A stretch of 64,000 bases of DNA. Source: Kutzneria buriramensis (GTDB lineage: Bacteria; Actinomycetota; Actinomycetes; Mycobacteriales; Pseudonocardiaceae). Made by a program: the position numbers and the translations under genes. The DNA is taken from contig NZ_CP144375.1 of assembly GCF_043575855.1 (NCBI RefSeq), forward strand, positions 434,001-498,000. Reading direction: 5' to 3'. The notes below the pieces were generated by a model that searched no databases, was not told where the DNA came from, and saw nothing but the letters and a program-made list of their open reading frames with translations. Shown piece by piece: positions 43,337 through 51,634 of the stretch. Every line of letters begins with the position of its first letter. Positions within the stretch are counted from its first letter, which is position 1.

Positions 43337-45097
43337 CGTGTACGCCGCGGCATGCAGCGCGTACATGTGCGCGTACCGACCGTCCCGGGCGATGAGCTCG
43401 GCGTGCGTCCCGACTTCGACGAGCTCGCCCTTGTCCAGCAACACGATCAGGTCCGCCTCGCGCACGGTGGTGAATCGGTGCGACACGATCACCGTGATCA
43501 CTGCTCGGGTCGGGCCGGCCGCGAGCAGCCGGCGCAACAGCTCGGCCTCACTGTCCGGATCGAGGCTGGCCGCGGGCTCGTCGAGCAGCACGAGCGCGGG
43601 TTCGGTCCGCATCCGCGCTCGGGCCAGCGCCAGCTTCTGCCACTGACCGGCGGACAGATCGGTGCCACCCGGCAGGGTCCGCCCGAGCTGAGTGTCCACA
43701 CCGGACGGGAGGCCGGCGACGACGTCGGCTGCGCCGGCCGCGGCAAGGGCGCCGGCCACCGCGTCCGGGTCGCCCAGCTTGGTGAGGTCGCCGACACCCA
43801 CCGTCTCGCCGGCCGAGAACTCGAAGCGGCAGAAGTCCTGGAAGCACGCGGCGATGTCGCGCCGCCACAGCTGCGGCGGGGTGTCGGCCAGATTCCGGCC
43901 GGCAAGGGTGATCGAGCCGGACGACGGCGGGTACAGGCCGGCGAGCAGTGCGACCAGGGTGGACTTTCCGGCGCCGTTGTCGCCTACCACCGCGACCGTG
44001 GAGCCGGCCGGCAGCCTCAGGTCGATAGGCCCCAACGCGGGTACCGGCCGACCGGGGTAGCTGAAGCTGACCCCGTGCAGCACGAGATCACCCCGGCTGG
44101 GACGGTCCGTTTCCCTGCTTTCGTCGGCATCCTCGGCGTACCGCACCAGCCGCAGGTAGAGCCCGATGGTGTCCAGCGTGCGCCGAAGCCAGCCGAACAG
44201 CCAACCCAAACCCGTGGTGGCGATGACGAGCCGGGTGCCGAGCAGCACGACGAGCACCGCCTGCCCCGCGGACGCGGTGCCGTCGATCACCGCTCGGGCC
44301 ACCAGGAACAGTCCGCTGACCAGGCCGATGCTGTACAGCAGCCAGCCGGCCGCGACGGCGAGCGCACCCTTCAGCCGCGCCGCCTCCCTCGGCCCACTCG
44401 CCGCGGCGAACGCGGCCCGATGCCGGGCGCCGATCTCGCCGGACAGCCGGTACAGCCGCAACTCTCGGGCGGCGGCCGGATCGGTCGCGAGCGAGAACAT
44501 CGACCGGCGCAGCCGGTCGGTCTCGGCGCCGGCCTGCTCGGCCGTGCTGACCAGCCGCGACTGCCACCGGATGGCGAAGGCGAGCGGCACGACGAACAGC
44601 GGCAGCAGCGCGAGCACCGGGTTCGCCAGCGCCAGCAGCCCCGCGGACCCGACGAACCTGGCCATCAGGTTGACGTTCTCGACGAACGCGGACAGCGCGC
44701 CGCCGAGCTGACCGCGCCGCTGCCGGACCAGTTCGGCGGCATCGAGGAACTCCGCGTCCTGAAAGTGATCGATGTGCGCCCGGCCGGCGCAGACGGTGAT
44801 CAGCCGCCGGTCGAACTCCAGCGCGACCCGCTGCTCGAGCACCAGCCGCAGGTCCGTGGCAACGCTGGTGATCTGGTGCGCCGCAATGGTGATCACCACG
44901 AGCAGCAACGCGCCGGCGACCGCCTGGCCGAGCTGTCTCCCGGTGGCGCCGTCGACCATCCACTGAATGCCGATGGGCTGCCCGCCCGCGAGGATGTTGA
45001 TCAGCGGCGTCAGCGTGAGCACCAGCACCGCGCGCGGCGGATCCACCCGAATCGCGGTGCCCACCAGTACCCGGACGGCGGCGAGGCTAGTGCGCAC
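43196..45097 (-). CDS. ABC exporter, fused permease-ATPase (second of pair)
   Basis: A 633-residue half-transporter with an N-terminal six-helix domain (about residues 15-320) and a C-terminal nucleotide-binding domain. GTG at 45097 follows GGGAGGA by 8 nt and overlaps the stop of the first exporter gene. NBD motifs are Walker A VVGDNGAGKSTLVALLAGLY, signature DLSAGQWQKLALARA (LSAGQ instead of LSGGQ), Walker B ALVLLDEPAASLDPDSEAEL and H-loop VIVSHRFTTV. It pairs with the upstream gene as a heterodimeric exporter, plausibly of a peptide. The last 47 residues read antisense to the LuxR gene and are not ABC-like; the natural end is near MYALHAAAYTSAA. Confidence 0.9.
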   Translation of the reverse strand: MRTSLAAVRVLVGTAIRVDPPRAVLVLTLTPLINILAGGQPIGIQWMVDGATGRQLGQAVAGALLLVVITIAAHQITSVATDLRLVLEQRVALEFDRRLITVCAGRAHIDHFQDAEFLDAAELVRQRRGQLGGALSAFVENVNLMARFVGSAGLLALANPVLALLPLFVVPLAFAIRWQSRLVSTAEQAGAETDRLRRSMFSLATDPAAARELRLYRLSGEIGARHRAAFAAASGPREAARLKGALAVAAGWLLYSIGLVSGLFLVARAVIDGTASAGQAVLVVLLGTRLVIATTGLGWLFGWLRRTLDTIGLYLRLVRYAEDADESRETDRPSRGDLVLHGVSFSYPGRPVPALGPIDLRLPAGSTVAVVGDNGAGKSTLVALLAGLYPPSSGSITLAGRNLADTPPQLWRRDIAACFQDFCRFEFSAGETVGVGDLTKLGDPDAVAGALAAAGAADVVAGLPSGVDTQLGRTLPGGTDLSAGQWQKLALARARMRTEPALVLLDEPAASLDPDSEAELLRRLLAAGPTRAVITVIVSHRFTTVREADLIVLLDKGELVEVGTHAELIARDGRYAHMYALHAAAYTSAAEGEVAAGMHSDLVVDPRQVALHGADGDVQAAGDLPVGQSAAGQ

Positions 45098-46901
45098 GGC
45101 GGGTTCCTCCCTTCGCGGCGAACGGCTCGGACTGGATGCGGAACATCCGCGCGTACCGGCCGCCCGCGGCCAGCAGTTCCTCGTGGGTGCCGTACTCGCT
45201 GATCCGTCCCGATCGCACGACGGCGATCCGATCGGCGAGGCGGACGGTGGCGAAGCGGTGGGACACCAGGATCGTGGTGATGCCTGCGGTGATCTCCAGG
45301 AATCGGGCGTACAGGTCGTGCTCGGCCTGGACATCCAGGTGCGCGGTCGGCTCGTCGAGAACGAGCACCTGGGCGCCTTGGCGCACAGCGAACAGCGCGC
45401 GGCTCAACGCGAGCCGCTGCCACTGCCCACCGGACAGCTCCGTGCCGTCGGTGTATTCGGCGCTGAGCCGAGCGTCCCAGCCGTCGGCCAGGTCGGCCTC
45501 CACGCCGAGGAAGCCACCGAGTCGAGCCGCCTCGGCCACCCGCTCGTCGGTGGGCGGCGCCTCGACGCGGCCGAAACCGATGTTGTCCCGGATCGAGAAC
45601 GGATAGTGCACGAAGTCCTGGAACACCATGGCGAGCTGCCGCCGCCAGGAGGCCGGCTCGTAGTCGCCGAGCGGATATCCGTCGACCAGGACCTGGCCGC
45701 TGTCCGGTGTGTACAGTCCGGCCAGCAGCTTGGTGATCGTGCTCTTGCCGGCGCCGTTGTCGCCGACGATGGCCAGCGACGACCCCGCCGGTATCACCAG
45801 ATCAAGCCCGTCGAGCACCGCGGGCCGGTCGCCGGGATAGGCGAACCGCACCCGCTCGAACCGGATCTCGGCGCGGGGCGATCCCTCGGCGTCGCGCGAG
45901 CCGCCGGTCGCCGCCACGCCGAGTCCGGAGACCGCCACCGCAGCGGGCACGGAGGCGCTCGAGATGTGCAGCATCCAGACCAGGTCGCCGGTGTACCCGA
46001 ACGCCCACAACCCCAGCATCGCCTGCAACGCCTCGGCGAGCTGGTCGGCCGGCAGGTCGCCGTGGGCCGCGGCGAAGCCCAGCGGCAGCAGCACAGCCGC
46101 GTGGGCGATCAGCACCAGCAGGATCGCGATGCTGTGCAGGCGCCAGTTCGTCGTGGCCCGGCGCAGCTGGACCATGCCGTCCCACCACGCGGCGGTGAAC
46201 CGTTCCAGGATCCACGAGTGCATCCCGAACAGCCGCACCTCCTTGGCCGCCGGCGCGGTGACCGCCAGGTCGCGCAGGTAGGCCGCGCGCCGGAGCTCAG
46301 CGGTCTGCGCGCCGTGCGCGGACACCGAGCGCTCGACCTCACGCTGCTGCCAGTGTCCGGTGATCGCCCAGGCCGCACCGAGCACCACCGACATCCACCA
46401 GTGCCCGGCGACGGCAAGAACCACACCGGACCCGACCGCACCCAACCGCAGCGGCACGAGCCCCGCCAGTGCGATCACCGCCTGCCCTGGTGGGTATCCG
46501 CCGAGCCCGATCGCGCGGGCGCGCTCGATCTGATCGGCCACCGCGGAGTCGTCCAGGTGCGCGACGCCGGCCGGGCGCATCGCGCCCTCCACCGTCCGCT
46601 GGGTCATCGCGCCGTCGACGGCGGTGCCCAATCGGGCGGACGTCATCGCCCGGATGGGATCGAACACGACGTCGGACAGCAGCACGCAGGAGAATAACGT
46701 GAGGCCGAGCAGCACGCCCGGCATCGCGGACGGCCCACCGCCGGTCAGCGCGGCCACAAGCTGCCCGGCGGCCAGCGGGAGCAGCACGCTCGCGGCGACC
46801 TGCACGGCGATGAGCATGATCAGCGCAGCCGTGAGGCCGCCGGATATCCGCGGCAACTGCCGGACGAGCGTCAACACCGCACTGCCACTGCTTGTTGCCA
46901 T
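45087..46901 (-). CDS. ABC exporter, fused permease-ATPase (first of pair)
   Basis: A 604-residue half-transporter with a six-helix membrane domain (about residues 20-330) and an NBD (about 345-590). Motifs are Walker A IVGDNGAGKSTITKLLAGLY, Q-loop AMVFQDFVHYPFSIRDNIGF, signature ELSGGQWQRLALSRALF, Walker B VLVLDEPTAHLDVQAEHDLY and H-loop LVSHRFATVRLADRIAV. The partner gene overlaps its stop. It begins 38 bp after the strong hairpin that follows the 12-codon ORF. Many RiPP clusters have such paired exporters. There is no C39 peptidase domain, so leader removal, if any, must be done elsewhere. Confidence 0.92.
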   Translation of the reverse strand: MATSSGSAVLTLVRQLPRISGGLTAALIMLIAVQVAASVLLPLAAGQLVAALTGGGPSAMPGVLLGLTLFSCVLLSDVVFDPIRAMTSARLGTAVDGAMTQRTVEGAMRPAGVAHLDDSAVADQIERARAIGLGGYPPGQAVIALAGLVPLRLGAVGSGVVLAVAGHWWMSVVLGAAWAITGHWQQREVERSVSAHGAQTAELRRAAYLRDLAVTAPAAKEVRLFGMHSWILERFTAAWWDGMVQLRRATTNWRLHSIAILLVLIAHAAVLLPLGFAAAHGDLPADQLAEALQAMLGLWAFGYTGDLVWMLHISSASVPAAVAVSGLGVAATGGSRDAEGSPRAEIRFERVRFAYPGDRPAVLDGLDLVIPAGSSLAIVGDNGAGKSTITKLLAGLYTPDSGQVLVDGYPLGDYEPASWRRQLAMVFQDFVHYPFSIRDNIGFGRVEAPPTDERVAEAARLGGFLGVEADLADGWDARLSAEYTDGTELSGGQWQRLALSRALFAVRQGAQVLVLDEPTAHLDVQAEHDLYARFLEITAGITTILVSHRFATVRLADRIAVVRSGRISEYGTHEELLAAGGRYARMFRIQSEPFAAKGGTRRAH

Positions 46902-46938
46902 GCTCCACCCGTTTCATCGACTCGGACTGTCCACAGAC

Positions 46939-46979
46939 GACACGGTGGTCGCCTCGCTGTCGGAGGCGACCACCGTGTC
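46939..46979 (-). terminator. 17-bp perfect hairpin between tiny ORF and ABC genes
   Basis: GACACGGTGGTCGCCTC (46939-46955) pairs base for base with 46963-46979 around a 7-nt loop. It lies 12 nt after the stop of the tiny ORF and 37 nt before the ABC start, on the same transcript. There is no T tract. It would act as a partial terminator or mRNA stabiliser that favours the promoter-proximal ORF over the transporters, as seen after RiPP precursor genes. Confidence 0.7.
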
Positions 46980-46991
46980 ACCGGTTGTCGA

Positions 46992-47030
46992 TCAGCGGGT
47001 GCCGCCGAGGGTCGTCGGAGGGAAAGCCAT
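46992..47030 (-). CDS. 12-codon ORF, candidate precursor or leader peptide
   Basis: The ATG at 47030 encodes MAFPPTTLGGTR and stops with TGA at 46994-46992. The upstream AAAGGTGGTGAG is a near-complete Shine-Dalgarno sequence ending about 5 nt before the ATG, much better than most sites in the window, and an in-frame stop lies two codons upstream. A 17-bp hairpin and two ABC exporter genes follow on the same strand, and a radical SAM gene is divergent. Two readings are possible: a very short RiPP precursor, or a regulatory leader peptide for attenuation of the transporter genes. No similarity is claimed. Confidence 0.5.
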   Translation of the reverse strand: MAFPPTTLGGTR

Positions 47031-47234
47031 GATGTCTCACCACCTTTCGTCCGTGGCGCTGAACAGCACGCCCGTTTCGAAGCTAGGCCGCCGCGGGCCA
47101 CCGGACATCGGTACCGCACTACCCAAAGCCCGACGGGAATACCTAGCCGACCGCCGCAACGCCGTCCCGCGCGGTGCGTACCGAGCGCGGACTTTGCGTA
47201 CCCGCATACCGACGCACGCGCGGCGTGCTGTTCT

Positions 47235-47248
47235 TACCGTGCGTGTCA
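47235..47248 (+). promoter_or_regulatory. -10 box for leaderless radical SAM transcript
   Basis: TACCGT (47235-47240) lies 7 bp before the ATG at 47248. There is no Shine-Dalgarno sequence before that ATG, so the transcript probably begins at the A of ATG. No clear -35 box is seen, which would fit activator-dependent initiation. Confidence 0.4.
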
Positions 47249-48303
47249 TGGAACTCATCGATGGTCCGAACGTCATGGTCTGGGACATGACCTACGCATG
47301 TCCCTTGCGCTGCACCCATTGCTTCACCGAGTCGGGGCGACGCGCTCCGCAGGTCATCGGTCGCGACGACGCGCTCCGCATCACCGATGCGATCATTTCC
47401 CTCCAGCCGCACATGATCTCGCTGTGCGGCGGCGAACCGACCGCGCTGCGACACCTCGCCGAGGTCGCCGAGCGGTTCGCCGAGGGTGGGGTGAACGTGT
47501 TCGTCTACACCAGCGGCTGGAACCTCCAGCCAACGCTGCTCTCCGCTCTCGCCGACGTGGTCACCAAGATCGTCGTCAGCGTCGACGGCCCGAATCCGGC
47601 GGTGCACGACGCCATCCGCGGCCGGGCTGGGTCCTTCGACCGCGCGATGAAATCCCTCGCGATGATCGACGCCGAGGCCGGACGCCGCGTCGACGCCGGC
47701 GAGAAGCCCCTGCGGTTCGGCATCGACTGCGTCGTCATCCGCAGCAACGTCGACCACCTCGAGGAGTTCTGCACCGAGGTGGCCCCCCGGTTCCCGCACC
47801 TCGAGTCGCTGCAATTCGGCGCCGTCATTCCCTCCGGCCTGGCCAGCACGGAGTCGTTCGTCGAGCACGAGCTCCCCAGCGACGACCAGGTCGCCGAGCT
47901 GGTCTCGGATGAGATGCGCAGCCGCCTACAGCACGCCGCCCCGGCCACCGTCGAGGTCGAAACCACCGAGAACTTCGGCGTCCAGATCCATCCGACCTTC
48001 ATCTCCGAGACCCCGAGCTACCGTCCGCTCGAGATCGAGCCCGACGGCGGCGTCCGGGCCATGCCCGTCTACGAGGGCATCGTCGGAAACTTGCTCGAGG
48101 AGGACGCGGCCGTCCTCTGGCGGCGGGCCCGCGCCCGCTGGGACGATCCCTTCGTGCTCGACACCCTCAGGAGCATCCACACCCGTCGGGACTGGGCCGT
48201 CGCGACTCGTGCCATCGACTACCACTTCGGTTCCGACGAGGACCGCGCCCGGATCGACAAGCGCCCGCCGCACACCCCGCTGCCGGTCGTCGCCGCGAGC
48301 TAG
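47248..48303 (+). CDS. Radical SAM protein, RiPP-maturase-like
   Basis: A 351-residue enzyme with the radical SAM cluster motif CPLRCTHC (Cys18, Cys22, Cys25). The GGEP motif is in ISLCGGEPTALRHL (about 57-60), and the later barrel strand reads VTKIVVSVDGPNPAVHDAIR. The C-terminal region has the layout of a SPASM/twitch domain (EIEPDGGVRAMPVYEGIVGN, LLEEDAAVLWRRARA) but has no Cys there, so auxiliary Fe-S clusters are absent. Such enzymes modify peptide side chains or backbones. The gene is divergent from the tiny ORF and the ABC exporters. The frame is open further upstream, but homology and the -10 box support the start at 47248. The substrate is not known. Confidence 0.88.
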   Translation: MELIDGPNVMVWDMTYACPLRCTHCFTESGRRAPQVIGRDDALRITDAIISLQPHMISLCGGEPTALRHLAEVAERFAEGGVNVFVYTSGWNLQPTLLSALADVVTKIVVSVDGPNPAVHDAIRGRAGSFDRAMKSLAMIDAEAGRRVDAGEKPLRFGIDCVVIRSNVDHLEEFCTEVAPRFPHLESLQFGAVIPSGLASTESFVEHELPSDDQVAELVSDEMRSRLQHAAPATVEVETTENFGVQIHPTFISETPSYRPLEIEPDGGVRAMPVYEGIVGNLLEEDAAVLWRRARARWDDPFVLDTLRSIHTRRDWAVATRAIDYHFGSDEDRARIDKRPPHTPLPVVAAS

Positions 48304-49023
48304 TGGCTCGTATCGCTTCACCGGTCCGGTAATTGCCCTTCGCCGCGCCCGCTGGCGGTCCAGTCCACCGAGGACGAACACACCAGGGCCGTCCCGCGCA
48401 CCCGGCGCGAACGACCAGCGGGCCGGCGCGGGACGAGCGCGGACACAGCTCGCTACCCGAGGACGTGCCGTCAGCTTGTCCCTTCCTACGCGGTCGGTTC
48501 CCGACGGGTAGGCATGGTCCCGGGCGCCGGCCGGCACTCGGCCAGCAGTGCGCGTACGACGTCGGCGTCGGGTGGTGGAGGCCTTCGAGGATAGGCACGC
48601 TTGGCGATTGCGCAGTAGGCACCTGGCGACGGATGCCCCACAGCCCGCTGTGACGCCAGCGGCACATCTCCATGCCGGGCGACGGCGTCGCCTCCTCCTC
48701 GCCCATCACCCAGGCCGCGCAAGCTCAGTCATCCGCCACAGCGCGTCCCGCTTGAATGGTCCGCGTGGACTGGAGTCTTGCATCGATGGTGATGAAGCAC
48801 TACCCGCCGGGGCCAAACCCGGGGTTCACGCCGCGCACTCGAGGGCTGATTCCCGGTTCAGTGGATCCTGCAGCTGGATCCGGCGGCAGTTGGCCGGCAG
48901 CAGCGGGTGGTGGTCGTGAAGGCTCACCCAGGTCGTTGCCGGCTGAGACGCAACAGATCAGTGCTGGTCGCTGAGAGTCATGTCGACGCGGTGGAGCAGG
49001 TGCCGCCAGTCCACTCTCACCTT
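48304..49023. other. About 720 bp without a recognisable gene
   Basis: No frame has convincing coding character; several open frames on both strands have no family resemblance and lack ribosome binding sites. Confidence 0.3.
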
Positions 49024-49519
49024 CTACAACCGCTGACCTTCGCGTTCAATCAGGCGGCGCTGGTAGCCGGCGGCGGCCACGGCGCAAGTCCGTAGATACC
49101 CCACAGTGAGCTTGCACCTCACGTCGCTGACTGCTGCGTCCTTCTCGGCGGGCGAGGGCGGCGGCAGTTCGGCGCCGGCAGGAACGGGCAGTCCTCGTCC
49201 CAGCAATGTCCTGTCACGCGCCGGCGCCAACGGGCCAGGGTAGGCATAGCCCTTGGTCCGCATGCACTCACTCCACGCACGGTTTGCACCGACCACGTGT
49301 CCGTCTCGGTACACCTCGGTCATCGCCTGGGAGCGGAGGCCCTGTATGTACGCGAAGTCGTCATTGGCCAGGCTGATGTCGAGCGCGTCGAAGGCCTGCC
49401 GGCAGCCTCGGAACCAAAACCGCGGCGCTGGCGGTGCTGGTCCGTGACGAGGAACCCGCAGCACAGCCGATCAAGCCGCCCAAGAAGGCGCCAGCGCCGA
49501 AACCGGTGAAGCGATACAT
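49024..49519 (-). pseudogene. Secreted lipoprotein of unknown function, frameshifted
   Basis: The ATG at 49519 opens MYRFTGFGAGAFLGGLIGCA with a lipobox ending at Cys19. After about 35 codons the frame must change, at about 49395-49425, to continue as RGCRQAFDALDISLANDDFA, ANRAWSECMRTKGYAYPGPL and KDAAVSDVRCKLTVGYLRTC. Actinobacteria carry a family of such lipoproteins with paired Cys (W-S-x-C-M and D-V-x-C-K). Either a single indel inactivated it or there is a sequencing error. Confidence 0.6.
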
Positions 49520-49675
49520 CCCACGCCACGAGAAGTTTGATCAGCTGGTCGCCGCTGCCGTAGGCCGTGACCTGGTTGCCACGCAACGGGTTCCGGAGTC
49601 GATCAGGCCGATCGTGCTGCGGTATTGTCGAGCCCGGATCGGCCAACTGGACCGGTCATTCGCCTTTGCGGTCTG

Positions 49676-49717
49676 CGGCTACTTGTTGAATGGCGGTACG
49701 ACCGATGCCCGGCCAGG
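49676..49717 (+). repeat. 42-bp direct repeat, left copy
   Basis: This block is identical to 55175-55216 at 41 of 42 positions (T/C difference at 49687/55186), in the same orientation and 5,499 bp apart. It starts CGGCTACTTG and ends GCCCGGCCAGG. It lies between a broken lipoprotein gene and the hydrolase-SDR cassette. Confidence 0.85.
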
Positions 49718-49771
49718 CAAGGTCGAGATAGTAGCTGTGTGAGATTCGGCCAGAGCGGACACGACTCCGCA

Positions 49772-50743
49772 TCAGGCATGCAGGTGCCGGCGGAGGAAGT
49801 CACGCCAGGTCAGCTCGAATGAGCGGGCCAGTGCCGAGGTGGCCGCGAATCGGTCCCAGGCATGGAACGCTCGGGCGTAGAGGTGCAGGTTGACCGGGAC
49901 GCCGGCGGCGAGCAGTCGGCGCGCGAAGTCGATGCCCTCGTCGCGCAGCACGTCGAGTTGGGCGGCGGCGATGAAGGTGTCGGGCAGGCCGGCCAGGTCG
50001 GTGGCGCGTCCAGGTGCGCAGTACGGGTGCACGTCCTGCGTGCCGCGGCGGTCGCCGAGCACGGCGGCCCAGGCGAGCTGGCAATCCCGGCGCGTGAAGA
50101 CCACTTCGGCGGCGGTCTCCGTGCTCGACGGCGTCTGAATGCGGTCGTCGAGCATGGGATAGAGCAGCGACAGCAGGCGTGGCCGCGGATCGTGCCGGTC
50201 GCGCACCATGAGCGCGGTGGCCGCGGCCGGCGCCCCACCGCCACTGGCGCCGGCCAGCCCGATCCGGTCCGGATCTATCCGGTGCTCGGCCGCGTGCCGG
50301 GTGAGATGGGTGTAGGCGAGGTAGCCGTCCTCGGCGGCACCGGGTGCCGGGGTCTCCGGCGCCAGCCGATAGACGACGGCGGCGAGGACGCAGTCGAGCT
50401 CCAGGGCCAGTCCAGTGTGATACGCGTCGTCACCGTGGGCGTCATCGCCGAGGACCTGCGCCCCGGCATGGAACCAGAGCAGGGCGGGGCGCGTGCGGTC
50501 GGCGTCGGACGGGCGGTACAGGACGACTTCGAGTTCGGTCCCGTCGGTCCGTGGGATCCGCAGCGTCTGGATAGCGATGCGGGGGTCCGGCGGGGTCGCG
50601 GGCCGCTGCGCGGTCGCCGCCCGCAGTTGTGCGCGCAGGCCGGGGATGTCGGAGAGGTCTAGCAGGGTGCCGTTCGCGGCCTTGGGCATCGCGGCGAAGG
50701 CGGCGGCGAGTTCGGGATCGAGAGCGTCGGTGGCGCCAGGCAT
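49772..50743 (-). CDS. HSL-family alpha/beta hydrolase with altered oxyanion motif
   Basis: A 323-residue enzyme from the ATG at 50743. The nucleophile elbow is GASGGG (IGLAGASGGGAPAAATALMV). YRLAPETPAPGAAEDGYLAY and the His of YARAFHAWDRF match the hormone-sensitive-lipase family. The oxyanion-hole HGGG is replaced by HAGA in LLWFHAGAQVLGDDAH, which would change how the transition state is held. The active site is otherwise complete, so it may act on unusual esters or have weak activity. It begins 11 bp after the SDR stop, so both are one operon read from the tetR side. Confidence 0.85.
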   Translation of the reverse strand: MPGATDALDPELAAAFAAMPKAANGTLLDLSDIPGLRAQLRAATAQRPATPPDPRIAIQTLRIPRTDGTELEVVLYRPSDADRTRPALLWFHAGAQVLGDDAHGDDAYHTGLALELDCVLAAVVYRLAPETPAPGAAEDGYLAYTHLTRHAAEHRIDPDRIGLAGASGGGAPAAATALMVRDRHDPRPRLLSLLYPMLDDRIQTPSSTETAAEVVFTRRDCQLAWAAVLGDRRGTQDVHPYCAPGRATDLAGLPDTFIAAAQLDVLRDEGIDFARRLLAAGVPVNLHLYARAFHAWDRFAATSALARSFELTWRDFLRRHLHA

Positions 50744-50754
50744 GGAAAGTCCTT

Positions 50755-51516
50755 TCAGAACAGGGAAGGCTGGCCGCTGCCGGCGGTGACGCCGCCGTCG
50801 ACGGGCAGGATCGTGCCGGTGATGAAGCGCGCTTCGTCGGAGGCCAGGAAGCTCACCGCGGCGGCGATGTCGGCCGGGGTGCTGAAGCCGCGCAGCGCCC
50901 GTCGCTGGTTGAAGCGCTCGATCAGGTCCGAGTGGGTCGTCGCGAGTTCCGCCGGCCCGGTCAGCGAGGGGGCGACGGTGTTCACCCGGATGCCGAACTG
51001 TCCGAGGTCGAAGGCGAGTCCGCGGGTGAGGTTCACGACCGCGCCCTTGGCGGCGTTGTAGGCGGCGAGCCGCCGGTCGCCGCCGAGCCCGGAGGCCGAG
51101 GCGATCTGCACGATGCTGCCGCGGCTGGCTTTCAGGTGCGGCAGGGCCGCTTGCGCGCCGAAGAAGCAGCTGTCGACGTCGGTGCTCATGATCAGCCGCC
51201 AGTCGGCGAGGGTGGTCTCCGCGAACTCCTTGCCGAGTCCGACGCCGGCGTTGGAGACCAGGACGTCGATGCCGCCGAACCGGGCGGCGCCGGCGTCGAT
51301 CATCGCCTGGACCTGGTCCTGGTTGGTGACGTCGGTGGCGACGGGGAGCGCTCGGTCCGTGCCGAGCTCGGCCGCCAGGGCTGTGAGCCGGTCCTGGCGT
51401 CGGGCCGCGAGCACGAGGTTGGCCCCTTCGGCGGCGAACCGCCGGGTGATGCCGTCGCCGATGCCGGAACTGGCGCCGGTGACGACGACCGTTCGGCCGG
51501 CGAAGCGTTGTTCCAT
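50755..51516 (-). CDS. Short-chain dehydrogenase/reductase
   Basis: A 253-residue SDR. The cofactor motif TGASSGIG is at about residues 14-21, NAG is in VLVSNAGVG, the catalytic Ser is in IVQIASASG, and Tyr/Lys are in YNAAKG. The C-terminus ITGTILPVDGGVTAG is typical of classical SDRs. ARR after the second beta strand suggests NADPH preference. It is the first gene of an operon with the hydrolase and is divergent from tetR across the four-palindrome array, which surely controls it. Confidence 0.93.
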   Translation of the reverse strand: MEQRFAGRTVVVTGASSGIGDGITRRFAAEGANLVLAARRQDRLTALAAELGTDRALPVATDVTNQDQVQAMIDAGAARFGGIDVLVSNAGVGLGKEFAETTLADWRLIMSTDVDSCFFGAQAALPHLKASRGSIVQIASASGLGGDRRLAAYNAAKGAVVNLTRGLAFDLGQFGIRVNTVAPSLTGPAELATTHSDLIERFNQRRALRGFSTPADIAAAVSFLASDEARFITGTILPVDGGVTAGSGQPSLF

Positions 51517-51533
51517 GAGATGACTCTCTTTTC

Positions 51534-51615
51534 GTCAGTTACTGACACAAATAGGTGTCAGTAACTGACGATACGATGGGTCAGTGACTGACGCAAGATT
51601 GCGTCAGTCACTGAC
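51534..51615. promoter_or_regulatory. Array of four 13-bp palindromic operators at 23-bp spacing
   Basis: GTCAGTNACTGAC occurs four times, at 51534-51546, 51557-51569, 51580-51592 and 51603-51615. Centres at 51540, 51563, 51586 and 51609 are exactly 23 bp apart, and all four boxes are perfect palindromes apart from the central base (T, A, G, C in order). Boxes 1-2 and 3-4 are also arranged as larger perfect inverted repeats. The rightmost box overlaps a TTGCGT-18-TAGGGT promoter for tetR (TAGGGT 51623-51628), whose transcript would start at the GTG at 51635. Cooperative binding by the TetR next door is expected. Confidence 0.85.
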
Positions 51616-51634
51616 GATCGACTAGGGTGGGCTC

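Noticed and set aside
43352..46697. Long plus-strand open frames opposite the ABC exporter genes (about 616 and 576 codons)
   Set aside because: They are antisense shadows with low-complexity Arg/Gly/Pro/Gln composition and no motifs; the minus-strand frames have complete ABC motifs.
46624..47247. Upstream extension of the radical SAM frame
   Set aside because: The frame stays open across the divergent ABC start and hairpin, but homology starts at 47248, and no ribosome binding site or signal supports an earlier start.
49434..49742. Plus-strand ORF with PPKKAPAPKPVKRYIPRHEK as a small basic protein
   Set aside because: It is antisense to the signal peptide of the frameshifted lipoprotein, which explains the Lys/Pro-rich composition, and then runs through the 42-bp repeat.
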